This document shows positions 1-12,567 of a stretch of 64,000 bases of DNA, piece by piece. The stretch covers positions 5,158,779-5,222,778 of the forward strand of contig NC_135781.1 of the NCBI RefSeq assembly GCF_028453695.1, read 5' to 3'. The stretch is from Augochlora pura (taxonomy: Eukaryota; Arthropoda; Insecta; Hymenoptera; Halictidae). The notes beneath the pieces are model-generated. The model was not told the origin of the DNA and searched no databases. It saw only the letters and a list, made by a program, of their open reading frames with translations. The stretch's first letter is position 1, and each line of letters starts with the position of its first letter. A program made the position numbers and the translations under genes.

Positions 1-1056
1 ACTTGTAAAATACAATTTCTTTCAAAAGCAACATATATAAACAATTAAAATAAATTTTCCTCTTGGTAACCGTTATTGGTGGCCGAAATAAACTTCCTGT
101 CGCCGCTAACTATTACGAGTGGCCCAAGCAGAATTCGCACAGATCGATAATTAGAAGTAACTGAAATAAAATGTCCGTCATCAATAACAATGATCGGGAA
201 CGAGTAAAAATCCTCGGTGGTCGCGATTGTTATCCACGACCAACAAAAAATTGATATCCGTTCGCGTTATTTGACAGTTTCTTTCGTATTTCGCTATATC
301 ATCGTCGACTAGAAAACTGAAAACGGTGCTGTCGCAAGGTTCGCGAACAACAACGGCCAGCGTACAACAGGACGAATTAACGGTTCGCGAGTGCCGGGAT
401 TCCCACCGATCCCGAAAAGCCAATAATCCCGGAATGCGGCAACGATCCCGGCGACAACAAATTCTTGTTAAGAGACTGCGGAAATTAATCGGACGATTTT
501 AATATTCGTCAGCGGAGGGAAGGCGTCGCGAGAGTTCGGTTCCGACTCACGGGCGAAAGTTCCGACGGGTTTCGGCGCGTTTCCAGTCGGACTAATCGGA
601 TTTCTACGGAGTCCTCTCCCCCTCTCCGCGATTCCCCGGGATTCTTTTTCGATCTTCCGGCTGGTAATTCCGGATGAATCGCGGTGACTCGTAGCGGGAA
701 CGAGGGGAGGTGGGGCTCGTTCCGGGAACGCGTCGCGACGCCTCCGGATCGGCGGGGCCCCCCCCGCGGACGATCGAACTTCCGGTAACGTTCCCGTTCC
801 CGGCGTCGACTCTCTCGCGTCGTCGAGATGAAGAATTTCATATCGTCGTCGGGAAAGAAAGACGACGCGGTCGGCGGGAGGAGGGGAGGAAGGAGGGCCA
901 CGGGTATCAGCCGCAAGTTCCGGGGAATCAGAGGACCCGTTTTTCGCTCCAGTTTGCCCGGGATGGCTTTAAGTATCGTCACGAGTTCCGCGCGCGCCTT
1001 CCTTCCCGCGCTTTATCTTTCCGGTTGGAGGCACATCGGTCGTGGCTTTATTTCAG
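1..1056 (+). other. Dscam2-like intron (3' part)
   Basis: Sequence upstream of the first exon in the window. It ends in a pyrimidine-rich tract and AG acceptor at 1055-1056. It includes a GC-rich block at about 530-990 with long open frames on both strands, but those frames have Arg/Pro/Ser-rich shadow composition and no domain. I see no exon here. Confidence 0.6.
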
Positions 1057-4000
1057 AGAGAATGATCAATCGGTGAACATCACCAGAGTGGGAATCACGG
1101 GAAACGGGGACGGTTCGTACGATTATAGGCTAACCGGCCTCCGAAAGTACACCCAGTACAGCATCGTGGTGAAGGCGTTCAATAATAAAGGGGACGGCCC
1201 CGGATCCGACCCAGTCACCGTGCAGACCCTCGAAGACGGTGAGTACTTGGCGCACAGGCCTTCTCTCCTCCACTTTTTCGCATCCCAGCTTTAGTAGACT
1301 TTCGCGAAGTGGGTATTAACGCGTTCATAATCGCGTGATGCATGGCCCGCTACCAACTTCGCCGGTCTTTCTGCATTTATGGCTCGTTAGAGACTCGACT
1401 CTCTCTTCTCCTGGAAATTTACTCATCTTCTTCCCCCAGTAGTCGGCTGTTTTTTGGCGTCTCGTCGCCCCGATGCTCCTTCTGTTAGAACAATAGCATT
1501 GTTACGTTTTAACGTAAGATTTAATGGCCAGATTTGGAGGCTTGATTCTTGGTGAACGTTTTTTGAAATAATATTTTAAATAACGTGTCATTCCATTTTA
1601 TGATTATTTTAAGCAATTAATTGCGTTGTGAAATTCCTCTTGGCAAATTTTATTGCGAATTATTTTCTTTGTTATATTTGAAATAAGGACGTAATGAAAT
1701 GTGCCGTTTATTCGAAAGTGGTCCAGGTTCGTTTATTTTATAATTCGTATATTTAAGGGCTTCGCGTTGCAATAAATTTTAAAATATTGCCAACTACAGA
1801 ATGGTACAATGTTTTATAAATCTTTGCTTTGTTAGGAGGCTTTGCTGAAACGGAATTATATCTAACGTAGAAATAAAATAGCTAGTTCGACTCGAATAAT
1901 TATATGATATATAATTATATAATTGTCTATTATTTCACGCTTGTGACATTATTTTTACTTTCGAACAACAACATTGAAAATATAAAATTCGAGATGAATT
2001 ATTATTTTAATTACCAATAGTCATATCGTATTCCCATTTTAAATAGTCATTTCTCATTTTCATTTCAACCAGTCATTTCTTATTTTGATTTCAAATGAAA
2101 TATGCCCTCGCCTGCATGCACTTATATTCCTATTAAAAATACGACCATGGTCGTCAGCAATTACGTTCGCACCCCTTTCCACCTTCTAACAGTGACCTGT
2201 AAAGAACGAATGCTATTCCATTCGTATTAAATCGGAACAAAGCTCTGTTCTCTCGTCATAAATATATAAGCATTCGCACAAACGTAGTCTCGCGATAAAT
2301 ATAAATTTTCTTTCACTTCCAAGAAACGATTGCGACAGAAAACCGTCCAATTTCAATCGAAAGAGCTCTGTTCCGATTTAAGAAACTTTTACTCCGATCG
2401 AATTGTCAATAACCGAGCACCTTGGCATGTACAAACGATTTAGCGAAATGATTGCCATTTTGCGGCTACATCCATTAAGATCGCCAGGAAAGTTTCCGCG
2501 AATCCATTAATTCGCCCTGCTCTCCCCCCCCCCCCCCATCCCCACCCTCCGCCATCCCGAAATAATCAGTCATTTTCACCGGGCCTGTCTGCCTAACAAA
2601 CATTAACGCCCGGTTGACACACGTACCGCCCATTTGAAACAATTAAACGCGCCGGGTGCGTTCCCGTGTACAAAAACTACTCCCATTATACGCGATGTCT
2701 CCCCCGATGGCAGAAACTTTCTGCCGGCTCATTCATTCCTGTTCCACCAAATGACATGTTCATTTCAGAGGTGCAGAGTTGTTGCCTTATCAAGCCCGCG
2801 AAGGGAACGCGCCGGAGCACGAAAATAAATTGTCAATCTACTTGCTCGCGAGCGTCCTCCCCCGCTTTCATTTCCGCGACCGTGTATAACGAAGCGTTCA
2901 AAATTTATACGAATTTAGTATTTGAGGTTCAAGCTTCCGTCGTAATGTCATTTGTTTAAAAAAAAAAAAAGAAATAAATTCGCCGATAATAAACGTTAAC
3001 AATGTTCAGCTTGGTAAGACGACAATACGTGAGTCGAGGCAAGTGCAGACTATTTTTTATAGAATTTGACGTAAAACGTGTATATTTTCATTTCGATTAT
3101 ATTTTCATTTGATGTCTCTGTTTGCTTCGAATGTTAATGTTAAATACTTTTTAATCCTTGGACTAAGAGTGGCCCACTATATTTTGCGAACTGCGGCGCT
3201 TTCGTCGTTGCATCAATTTATTGCGTTAAACACGTAATTCATGTTGCAGAAAAACGAAACAAATTATAGCAAATACTTAACATTTATTACAACGTGCGTG
3301 TGAAATTTTTGTTAAAATTCACTGTACCTACGAAATACCGATACAAACGAGACGAGTACAGTAATTCAGCAGATGCGCTGATAAATATGTACAATAGGTT
3401 GATGCACTTGTCCGGTTAACGGAGTTAGACCGCTTCGCCGGAAGTTCTCGAGACGGAATACCTTCCCGTCAACGTCGATTACACTCGATCGGAATTCCCC
3501 GGCAACCCCCGATGCATTATTTCCCGGTAGGTCTCGTTACCTCGGAATAAGACGATCCGGATGATCGTGAATGACCATTACCGGATCTTCTATCCGGTAC
3601 TCTCCTGTCTGAAAGACGGGTCTGTCAACCGACCGGTCCGCATAAACTCGGTAGATGGGGGGGAGGGGAGGATCACAACCGGGCAAAGATGATCCAGCTT
3701 AAAGATATTTCTATCGGGGAACACTGGGCCGGCGTCACCCAGTTCCGGAACGAGAATGCATTTGCTCGTGGCTGCTCTCTCGACAGGGGACGCGCCGGGA
3801 ATGCCACCCGACCGCGTTCCATTTTCCGTCCCGTTCCGACGGCCGCGGCGGGCCCGAGACAGCGATCCATCGAACGCGGTGCTTCTTCGGGAGAGAGGCT
3901 TTTTCGCTCCGCGAGCGCGAAACCTCGCGGAGAAAGTGGGATCCCTTTGTTGCGGTAACGCGCCCGTCGCTCGTCCCTCGATCGTCGCGTCGCGTCGCTC

Positions 4001-7000
4001 CATATCGCGCGGCGTGCCACGATGCTCGACCGAGTGAACGGTCCGTCGAGACCTGTGAAACACAGTCGGGGGACTGGGGAGATCCATCGGGATGGATCCG
4101 CGGCGGAATTGTTGCTTCGAATCCGTCTGCCTGAAACATAACCTGACGTTCGTTCGGCCTCTACGCGAACGCGACGCGGCTGAAATGCGCAAAGAATTCG
4201 GCAGAATGGCGCGCGGTTTGTTACCGTTTCTCTGATTCTGCACTCGATTCAAGCGGCAATGGCTACGAGACAAATGCGCGCACTGTGCTGCAGTCAACTT
4301 TTTTTCTACCATTTCTGTGACTTTATGTTGCATTCGTATCGTAATAAATGCCATATTGATTGGACTATTAGTGATCAGATTTATACATTATTTGGAACAT
4401 TGCTTTTTAAGCATTATTTCTTGATACCAAATGACTTATTCAGAAATAACATTGTTCAAGATATTATTTTAAAGAAGTCGTTATTTTATTTTATTACTGT
4501 CGTTAAATAATTCTTTGAGACAATTGTAAATTTTTCTAGAAAACAATTGCTGCGTATAGATCAGCATCAAATATTTATTCGAGATAATTGTAGAATCTGC
4601 TCGGAAATTTCTCGCTGCATACTATATCGATTATTATAATAATTACTATAATGACATAATGAAATTATTGGAAATGTCTATTACTTTATACCATTCGAAA
4701 TTATTTTTATTATTAAGCTACAGCATTGAAAATAAAAATTCCATTCGTTTGAGTCAAAATTCACCCAGGTTCGTTTGCACTTATATTAATATTACAAATC
4801 ATATAAAATATGCGCGTAATAAATATCAGAAATTAAACGAATGCAAATTGCAAGCATAAATGAACCGCCTATGTGCCAATCAAGTTGTTGTTAGCGCACG
4901 AAAATCAGAGAACCTAACCCACAAAATTACAGTTTTCCTGAACGACCATTCGGACGACTGCAACTGTGCTTCGCGGCACGAATTGGTCGTCCGAAATGGT
5001 CGTCCGAGGCAGCTTGCCGCATCTGCATGTCCCGACGACAAGTTTGCGTTTCAGATAGCGCGCGCACTCTGGCTTCGGCCTCGCGCTCCACATTTCCTCG
5101 TCGAAGATTCTTTCTGTCCTAACACTTTCAATTCCCTTACCTTACCGCCCTGTTCCCATCGCCATCAGGACACACTGGAAACTTTCAAAGTTAGATTTCC
5201 CACCACTTCGCCGACACTCTGCATGGAGATCGCTGCACTGCTAAGAGCCGCATCCAGAATATAACCCTGCGCCAGTTTGCCAACGAGGCGAGAACCGTGC
5301 TTGATAATGGTCAGCGCGAGACTGTTATCATCCGCCCCGCGTAGCCATAGCGAGTTTGAACTGGTCAATTCAGCTGGTCGAAATTCAAAAGAGCTTCGCA
5401 TTTACATTTTTCGATAAAGTATGAAGTAACAACTTGGTTCATGTATTAATAAATAGCAAGTTTGTTCTTTAATCATTTCGGTAAAGTAAAAATAATACAT
5501 TGTTATTTTTAATTCTTTTAATCGTTCTACTGTTTCAAATTGAAAGTATTTAATTTTATCATATGCGATGATTATTATTTCTAATTGTAAGTAATACAGT
5601 ATATGTGATATATGCAATTGATACATGCAAGTACAACGTACAGATTATATACTTTTTGTATATAATTTATTACCCTAATGTGCAATGTACGTAATTTTCT
5701 CCATTTTCAGATTCGAATCTGTAGCATGAGATTGTCTAATCTTCTTCAGAACAATAAATTTATGTTTGATAGATTCAATTCAAAATAAATATCATAAAAC
5801 TAAAATATAGCTTTTACATAAACAAAAATTCACTGTTCTATATCTCACTATTTTAATATACCTAGTGACGGAGTTATTTATGTGTCAGAAGATTCCATAA
5901 TTTCAGTATAATCAGACGCAGATTTACGAATTGTTCTACGACTATCGTAAATTAATTTCAACGATGAATTCACTGAAAACAATGAATAAACCAAATTTAC
6001 ATTAAAGTTAGACAAAGAATAAAGCTAAGAATTAAAAAAAGAATACATCATTCGTCATGGTATATTCATGTAAATTGGTCAATGAACAAGATTTTGGACA
6101 GAATTGTTGAAATTGATTTTCGGCCAACCGAATCGACCAGCTCTACCGGCGGCGCGTGTTGGCCCGACTTCAATTAGCCGCATAACGGCCGAACGCCTTT
6201 GTTAGTAGTCCACGGCTGCTCGTCGGAGGACCCCCGGTTAATTGTCCTCGGATGGTTAAAACCGCCGAGGGTCCTTGAGGCGCGATGAGACCCCGGCCAA
6301 GCGAATTTACGATACATTCTGACGCAGTTCCGAGCGCCCCGCCGCAGAACGTGGCCTGCGCGGCGCTGACCGGCCAGAACATCCAGGTCACCTGGAAGCC
6401 GCCGCCGTCGGACAAAGTTCACGGGGTCGTGCAGGGCTACAAGTTGCTGTACGAGGCCGGCGGCCCGGTCCTGGAGCAGCAGGCCGGCAGAGAGACGAAG
6501 ATCAGCCACGGTTTGAGCACGGTGCTGCACGGGCTGAGCCCGTACACGAACTACACGGTTCAGGTGCTCGCCTACACCAAGGCCGGCGAGGGTGTCACCA
6601 GCAGCCCGGTCTCCTGCACCACCGAAGAAACCGGTAAACTTCTTAGTGCCCGGAGACAAAGGAGAGAAGTCGTCGTCGTCGCGCGCGGGCGAGCTCTCGT
6701 TGTCTGCCAGGGACAAGCGTGCCCCCGAACGGAAGTAAATTTCCGACGGCCGTTTCTCTCTGGCACCTTGCCGACTTTACGGCGCGCCGTGCTGTTGATG
6801 TTTCGATGGGCCAATACGTTTCCGCAATTGTTCGCCGATTCCGCGGCGCTGCCTGAAAGGACACGGTCCGCCGTATCGCGGACATCTGGCGCGGCACGGT
6901 CGCTGCGGGCTATTGAAATTTCAATGGCTGTCGATATTCGTCTTATTGCCTTCCTTCGGGAACGACGCTTCTCTCCCCTGTGCTCCCGCAATTAGTCGAG

Positions 7001-10000
7001 ACATCGTCCGCGATCGTTACCGATAGCATACTTCAGCCGGGATAGTCTACGCCAGACGTGTGCGTACTTCATCGTGCAGGGGCAACTGCGCTCGATTCGG
7101 AACTGTTCATTGCTCCCCTCGGTTGTTTGCGAGTTAGTTCGAGGAGCTGCGTTTGGGTCAAGGAACTTCCGGGTCCGAACTTTTGGGGAATTTGTTTGAA
7201 ATTGTAACATTGGTGGGGCTCGCGGGTTTTCCCCGGTGACGGCGCCGACGTTTTGTTAGCGTTTTGGACATTTTCAATTTAGCCGCGCTTTGTGTTAGTC
7301 CGAACTACTGTGCACTTTGAACTGGTTTCTTGTCCTTGTTTCCGCATTGTTCCTTTTTTTGCTATTTTTTAGTTTCGGCTGTTATTGTAACCTATATTTC
7401 GCACTATTACTCCTAAAGTGAAAATGCTCGTTGAAGAAGGCATCAGATAACGTCGCGTCATAATTCACCAACAGCCATAACAGAGTATTAATGTCATCTA
7501 AAACTATCATTTAATAAAGCGAACACGCTTCACGAAACTGGCAAAATCCAATTTATTTAGATCCACGCTGTTATTAACGTAGCAGTTGCTCCAATACTGT
7601 TATTTGTACGATCGGTTCCCACGAATGCGCTTCTATAATTTAGATAATTGCAAAATAAGAGACGAGTTATTTAACTATGATAAATTTAAAAAAAATCAAG
7701 CTCGCTTTAGTATCACTGAAAATATAAAATCATCGAGCAATCGAAATTTTGTTCCAAGCATATTTGAACAAAACCAATAGAAATAATAATTGCTTTCAAA
7801 GCGCCATTTTCATAACACAAATCGTATCAAAATGCCAAAATAACAATGTTAACAGCTGTGCTATTAATTAAATATTGAAACGGCTGACTCGAAGGATAAA
7901 CGCTTTTATTGTAAACTAAAAGCACATAGTTGCGTAAGCTTTATGCAAACGCTGCGCACCTCGCGAAGTAATGTTCCCTTAATTTTTAATTGTCTATTCT
8001 GCTCGTTAGTTATATTCCCTTAAATGAAACGCGTGCTTGGGGAAGTGTCAAGAAGCGCCTGGGATAATTACCGAGCCTTTGTTATTCCTTTGAGAAATCA
8101 TACCCTCCCATTATACTATAGTTGATTATATAGCCGATTTCATTCCACGTAGTCCGAGTAACTCTTCGCTGGGAGCAACGAAGGCCACACACAAGTAAGA
8201 CCCGTCGCACGTCTGCACCTTCGCACACTAGTATAATGAAGGAGGTGACCAATTGCTGTGCTTTTGGTTTGCCTTTGTGCGTAACTAACTTTATATTTAT
8301 CGAATAAGACATGACAAATTCATTTATTCGTTTCACTTATTTATCTGCGTATTTATAAATTTCATGTGTCTTCTTCTATAAATATAGAATTTAGTTTACT
8401 TTGTACATTTGATATAGTTAATGTACAATTCGTGGTGCATAGTTTGACCAGTTATACTATGAGCAGTATTAACTATAATAATACTAACTAATAATAGTCA
8501 TTTTTAATAATCTAATTTTTCTTCAAATTCGAGTTTTGAATTTAAAAATGTTATTCTCCTTTTTCGACTTATTTATTCATATAGAATCACTTTCGACCTG
8601 TTGTAATACGCGATTTGAAGCATCTATATAATTTTCATACGTCATTGTAATTTATGATTTTCGTTCCTCTCGACGAGTACTATACGTTACAATTAAAAAT
8701 AAAAACTTCACTCTTTAGATTTTCTAAATCAAGAACAATTTGGCGTTGCATTTTTTAGCAGATCTCCAGCGAACTATAAATGTAGAATCACACTAATGGT
8801 CGCAACACATGTATAATTTTCAGTACGACCGATTGGGATTTTTCCATCCACGTGGTTTTGTATTTATTTTCCGACTCTCTAGTCTTATTAAACGGCCGCG
8901 TCGTCTCTCAATTTACAGCGAATATTCAGAAGTTCGCGAGCACGCGCTTAAATTCGCACGGTGGTCGAAAACGGCGTCGAAAGTGGCGTTCGCGCACGTC
9001 GCTTGAAATTCCGGACCGCGCGGAGGGGTGGGGGGGATGGAGAGGGCCACTTGCCCGGTCCCGAAGCCCGGCGGAATCGGACGGCTCGACGCGCGAGCCG
9101 ACGAGCCAGAACGCGGGCTAAAAGAGTCAACGACAGAAACTTTAACGCGCCTTTGAAGGTAACGTCAGGCCGCGGCGCGTACCCGTGCTCCCGTTTGCCA
9201 AAACCCGCTTCCGGGGAAACTCTGCCGGGGCAGCGGCGGTGCCCGTTTTCCATTAAACGCAGCTGCGGCAGCCGCTGTGCAACGGCATTGGCCCCGGGCG
9301 CCGAAACTGCGCGAAATGGGTCGCGAATAATTGTATGGTTATCTCGAAATTCATATTAACCCCGCAGCGGTGTTTCGTGACGCACCGTAATCGAAATTCC
9401 GTGTACCACAAAGAAAACGGAGAACGCCTCGTCGTCAACCAAAAGGAACGACTATCTTCTCTTTGACCATCGCACAGTGTACTGTTCGTTGTTGAAATGA
9501 TTGCACAATTTCGGTCGTAAACCAAGGAAACCCACTTGGCAATTAACGCTTTACCGATCGGTCATTTTTATTCTTTTATTTTTAAAATGTTTAATCAAAC
9601 TTAGCGAAAGTGGTTTCTATATTATTCGATTTCTGTTATTATAGGTTATACCAGATTCTGTTATTATAGGTTATAGTATTAACCCCTTCCCGTACTTTAG
9701 CGAGTCAGACTCGCGATGAAGATTTTTGCCCAAACATGAATATCGCGAGTCAGACTCGCGAACAGTTACTTGGGCCAAACATAAATATCGCGAGTCTGAG
9801 TCGCGAACACATACTTGGGCCAAACGTAAACATAACAAGCCGAGCTCGCGAACTGATTTTTTTGCCCGTTACGTCACAAACATCAGTCTGGTCTGTTTAG
9901 CGCGCGTTTATGCGGACCGCTCGGGGCCGAGTTTCGTCGAGCTAAATGGCACGGGAAGGGGTTAAACTACTAACATTCTTATATTTTAATAACGTTAGTA

Positions 10001-12567
10001 TTAAACAGTACTTACTTCATCCATTTTATTTATTTGATTTTTTTCTATTTATTTTATCCATCACGAAAGACGTCTGATATTTTTAAAAATATTTAATAAT
10101 ACGGAAGCTTGCAGAACTACAGTTTTAGACTAAATATTTATCACAGGATAATGTTTTTAAAATTGGACCGCGCCGTAACGTACAAAGAAAAACTGTTTGA
10201 AACATTCACCCTATTGGTACACAGATTTTTCTACAGATCTTTCACGCGATCAAACGCCTTGCAAAAAATATTGGACCAGCGAAAAATCGATGTTTTATTT
10301 TCAAAGCAGTTTTTAATGTCCTCCTTTCCGATACCTAAATGATACTAAACGGCGCATCGATAACGGCGTGCGTCACTCGGGCCGGGCGTCACAGAAATAG
10401 GAAAGATATTTCTCGAGTTTGTTGTTAAGGGCTGCTTTTACTTTTGATAAACGTCCTACTTTCCGCGGTCTGAAATCAATTCCACGTAAGAAAAGATTCC
10501 GCGAAGTTTATTTAGAACAACCCTTGGGGAAATACTGGCCTTTCATTCCTTATTTACTTCCACGATGCGAATCACAGAAATCGAACTCGACGTTTAGAAG
10601 TATACGATCGTTTCGTTATATTCGTGTGGTCATTCGTTATAACCCCTTACCGTACTATTTGGTTCATAGTTACAAGGACGAGCAGTTTTTCTACTTTAAG
10701 AATTACTTGGAAGGAACAAGAAAAATTTTTGTTGCGTTTGTTTAAATGGTTATTTAAATTGTTTTTAATGGTTATTAATTATATTTAATTAAATGGTTGA
10801 ATACCGATGATAAGAGAACTTTATTCCGGCTAAAAAGAACGGACTAACATTTATACTTAAAGAGGCAAGAAAAATACGGCGAGGGGTTAACCGGTCTCGA
10901 TCTACTTTTTTTTCTCCTGTTTCCTAATCAGTGACCTTAATAATCGCGACAGCGTGTCGCGCGCGCTTCGGTTGTCGAAGTCGCTATCAAAAGCAGCAGC
11001 AGCTGGCTTTTACGAGATCTGTGCTCTATTCGCATACAGCGCATTCGAGGCATTTTCTTAAATCTGCCGAACAATACGGCAACGGACCCCCGGCGAGGTG
11101 TATCTGCCGATGGAGGCTCGAAATTGGACCACTCGAACGAGCCCCTCCGATCGATACTCCATTCTCTCGTTTGCGTGTTACCCAGACGATGCGTCCAGAT
11201 AGACAAAAATTAACAATGAGAATTCCTCGAGCGTTACGTTCCACGAGCAACAAATCGTCGAACGTCGCAGTCCCGTGGATCAATGCTCCGCATAATTCAT
11301 AACCATCCTGCTACGTCCCATCTCTTTAACTCGCTAAAAGGCTACTTAAGAAACTACCGGCGCACTTTGCAATTGATTGGTTTACAGTAATAAGACGGAA
11401 GCTTCGCTTTGCATACATTATCTCCCGTATTTGCTCTAGATTTCGTCGCGCGGAGCGTTTTACATTAAGCAGTGTTCGAAAATGGTTGTAGAACTCGAGC
11501 TCCTCGAAGGTCAGGCAATTATATAAAATCTCAAACAATTACAGGCAATTGATAGAATAAAGAAGAAAAATTAGAATAACCTTTTTACAGAAAAAAAGTT
11601 AGAGTTTCGCTTGGAGTAAACCTAAGTTAGCTCTAAGTAATAAGTATAATTATATAAATCGTAAGAATGCTTCCATAGAATATAAGTGCTATGATCTAAA
11701 TGAATTGGATTCGCCCAACTTTCATCCGGCAATGCGCGCGAGTCATTTTTACCGTGGCGGTCATTCTTCTCTGTCATGCGTTCGACATAAAAAGCAAACA
11801 GCGCCGCGGTACAGCAATCAATTGGAAATGGCCAAAAACGTCAAGCAAACCGCAAGTTCCCATCGGGCGGCGTAAAACTTTTCTGAACGGAAATATCGGT
11901 CAACAATAAATTCGTGGAGGTCGACTTTTAATCTCTCATTGTTGCTCGAGTTGCTACGTCGATCCCGGCAGCGCCCGTTCAATTACCCCCCGCGACAACG
12001 GGCGACCATATTACGGCGAGAGCCGACCATTTGTTTCCCCACCGGTTGGAATCCCGCGGAACGGGTCAGCGAGACGCGACAGTGCGGTCGGAAAGTTTTG
12101 ATCACCAGAAAATAACAACGGTTTGGGGCGAGACCGTATCAACAGTACTGTATCAACAACGCTTCCGTCTCAGTCGGCGGGGGTGTGGGTGGGGTGGGGT
12201 GGGGGAGGGTTGTTCCTCGAGCGTTCCGGAGCAGACGTTCCGCCATGACGGTGCCGTTTCTGACCCGTAGTTCCGGACGCGCCGGAGCGTGTGAAAGCGG
12301 TAACCAGCAACGAGGACGCGGTGGTGATATCCTGGCTGCCGCCGCGGCGGCCGAACGGCATCCTCACCCAGTACACCGTTTACATTCGCGTGTTGGACCA
12401 GGGCAAGGAGATGAAGATCACCAGGAGCATACTGACCGCGCAGAATCTGCAACACGAGGCGACCGGCTTGAAGCAGCGCGAGTCCTACGAGGCCTGGGTT
12501 ACGGCCTCGACCAAAGTGGGGCAAGGGCCCAGCACTCCGGCCATCAAACTGCAGCTGAGCAATACCG
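1057..12567 (+). CDS. Dscam2: Dscam2-like exons for FN3 domains 2 (end), 3 and 4
   Basis: Three exons at 1057-1238, 6328-6633 (306 nt) and 12271-12567 (297 nt). Each ends after the first base of a codon. The first gives the G-strand end of FN3-2 (YSIVVKAFNNKGDGPGSDPV). The second is a whole FN3 with the Trp of VTWKPP and the Tyr-corner motif SPYTNYTVQVLAYTKAGEG. The third is a whole FN3 with VISWLPP and ESYEAWVTASTKVGQGPS. Joins read ...LED-VPSAPP and ...TEET-VPDAPERV, the usual domain borders. The introns are about 5 kb each. Confidence 0.9.

Larger units (their letters stand above)
6634..12270 (+). other. Dscam2-like intron with two TTAA repeats
   Basis: The intron holds GC-rich blocks at about 6640-7000 and 8930-9310 and two TTAA-bounded repeats (9679-9965 and 10638-10890). 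It ends in a very G-rich stretch (12180-12215) before the acceptor. No additional exon was recognised. Confidence 0.6.

Noticed and set aside
3590..4354. Long overlapping open frames on both strands in a GC-rich block
   Set aside because: Frames overlap in several phases with Arg/Pro/Ser-rich shadow translations. The flanking Dscam exons already join in phase at a domain border, so no exon is needed here.
8948..9359. Open frames of 100-130 codons (both strands)
   Set aside because: Same GC-driven artefact; no ATG context, splice signals or domain supports a gene.
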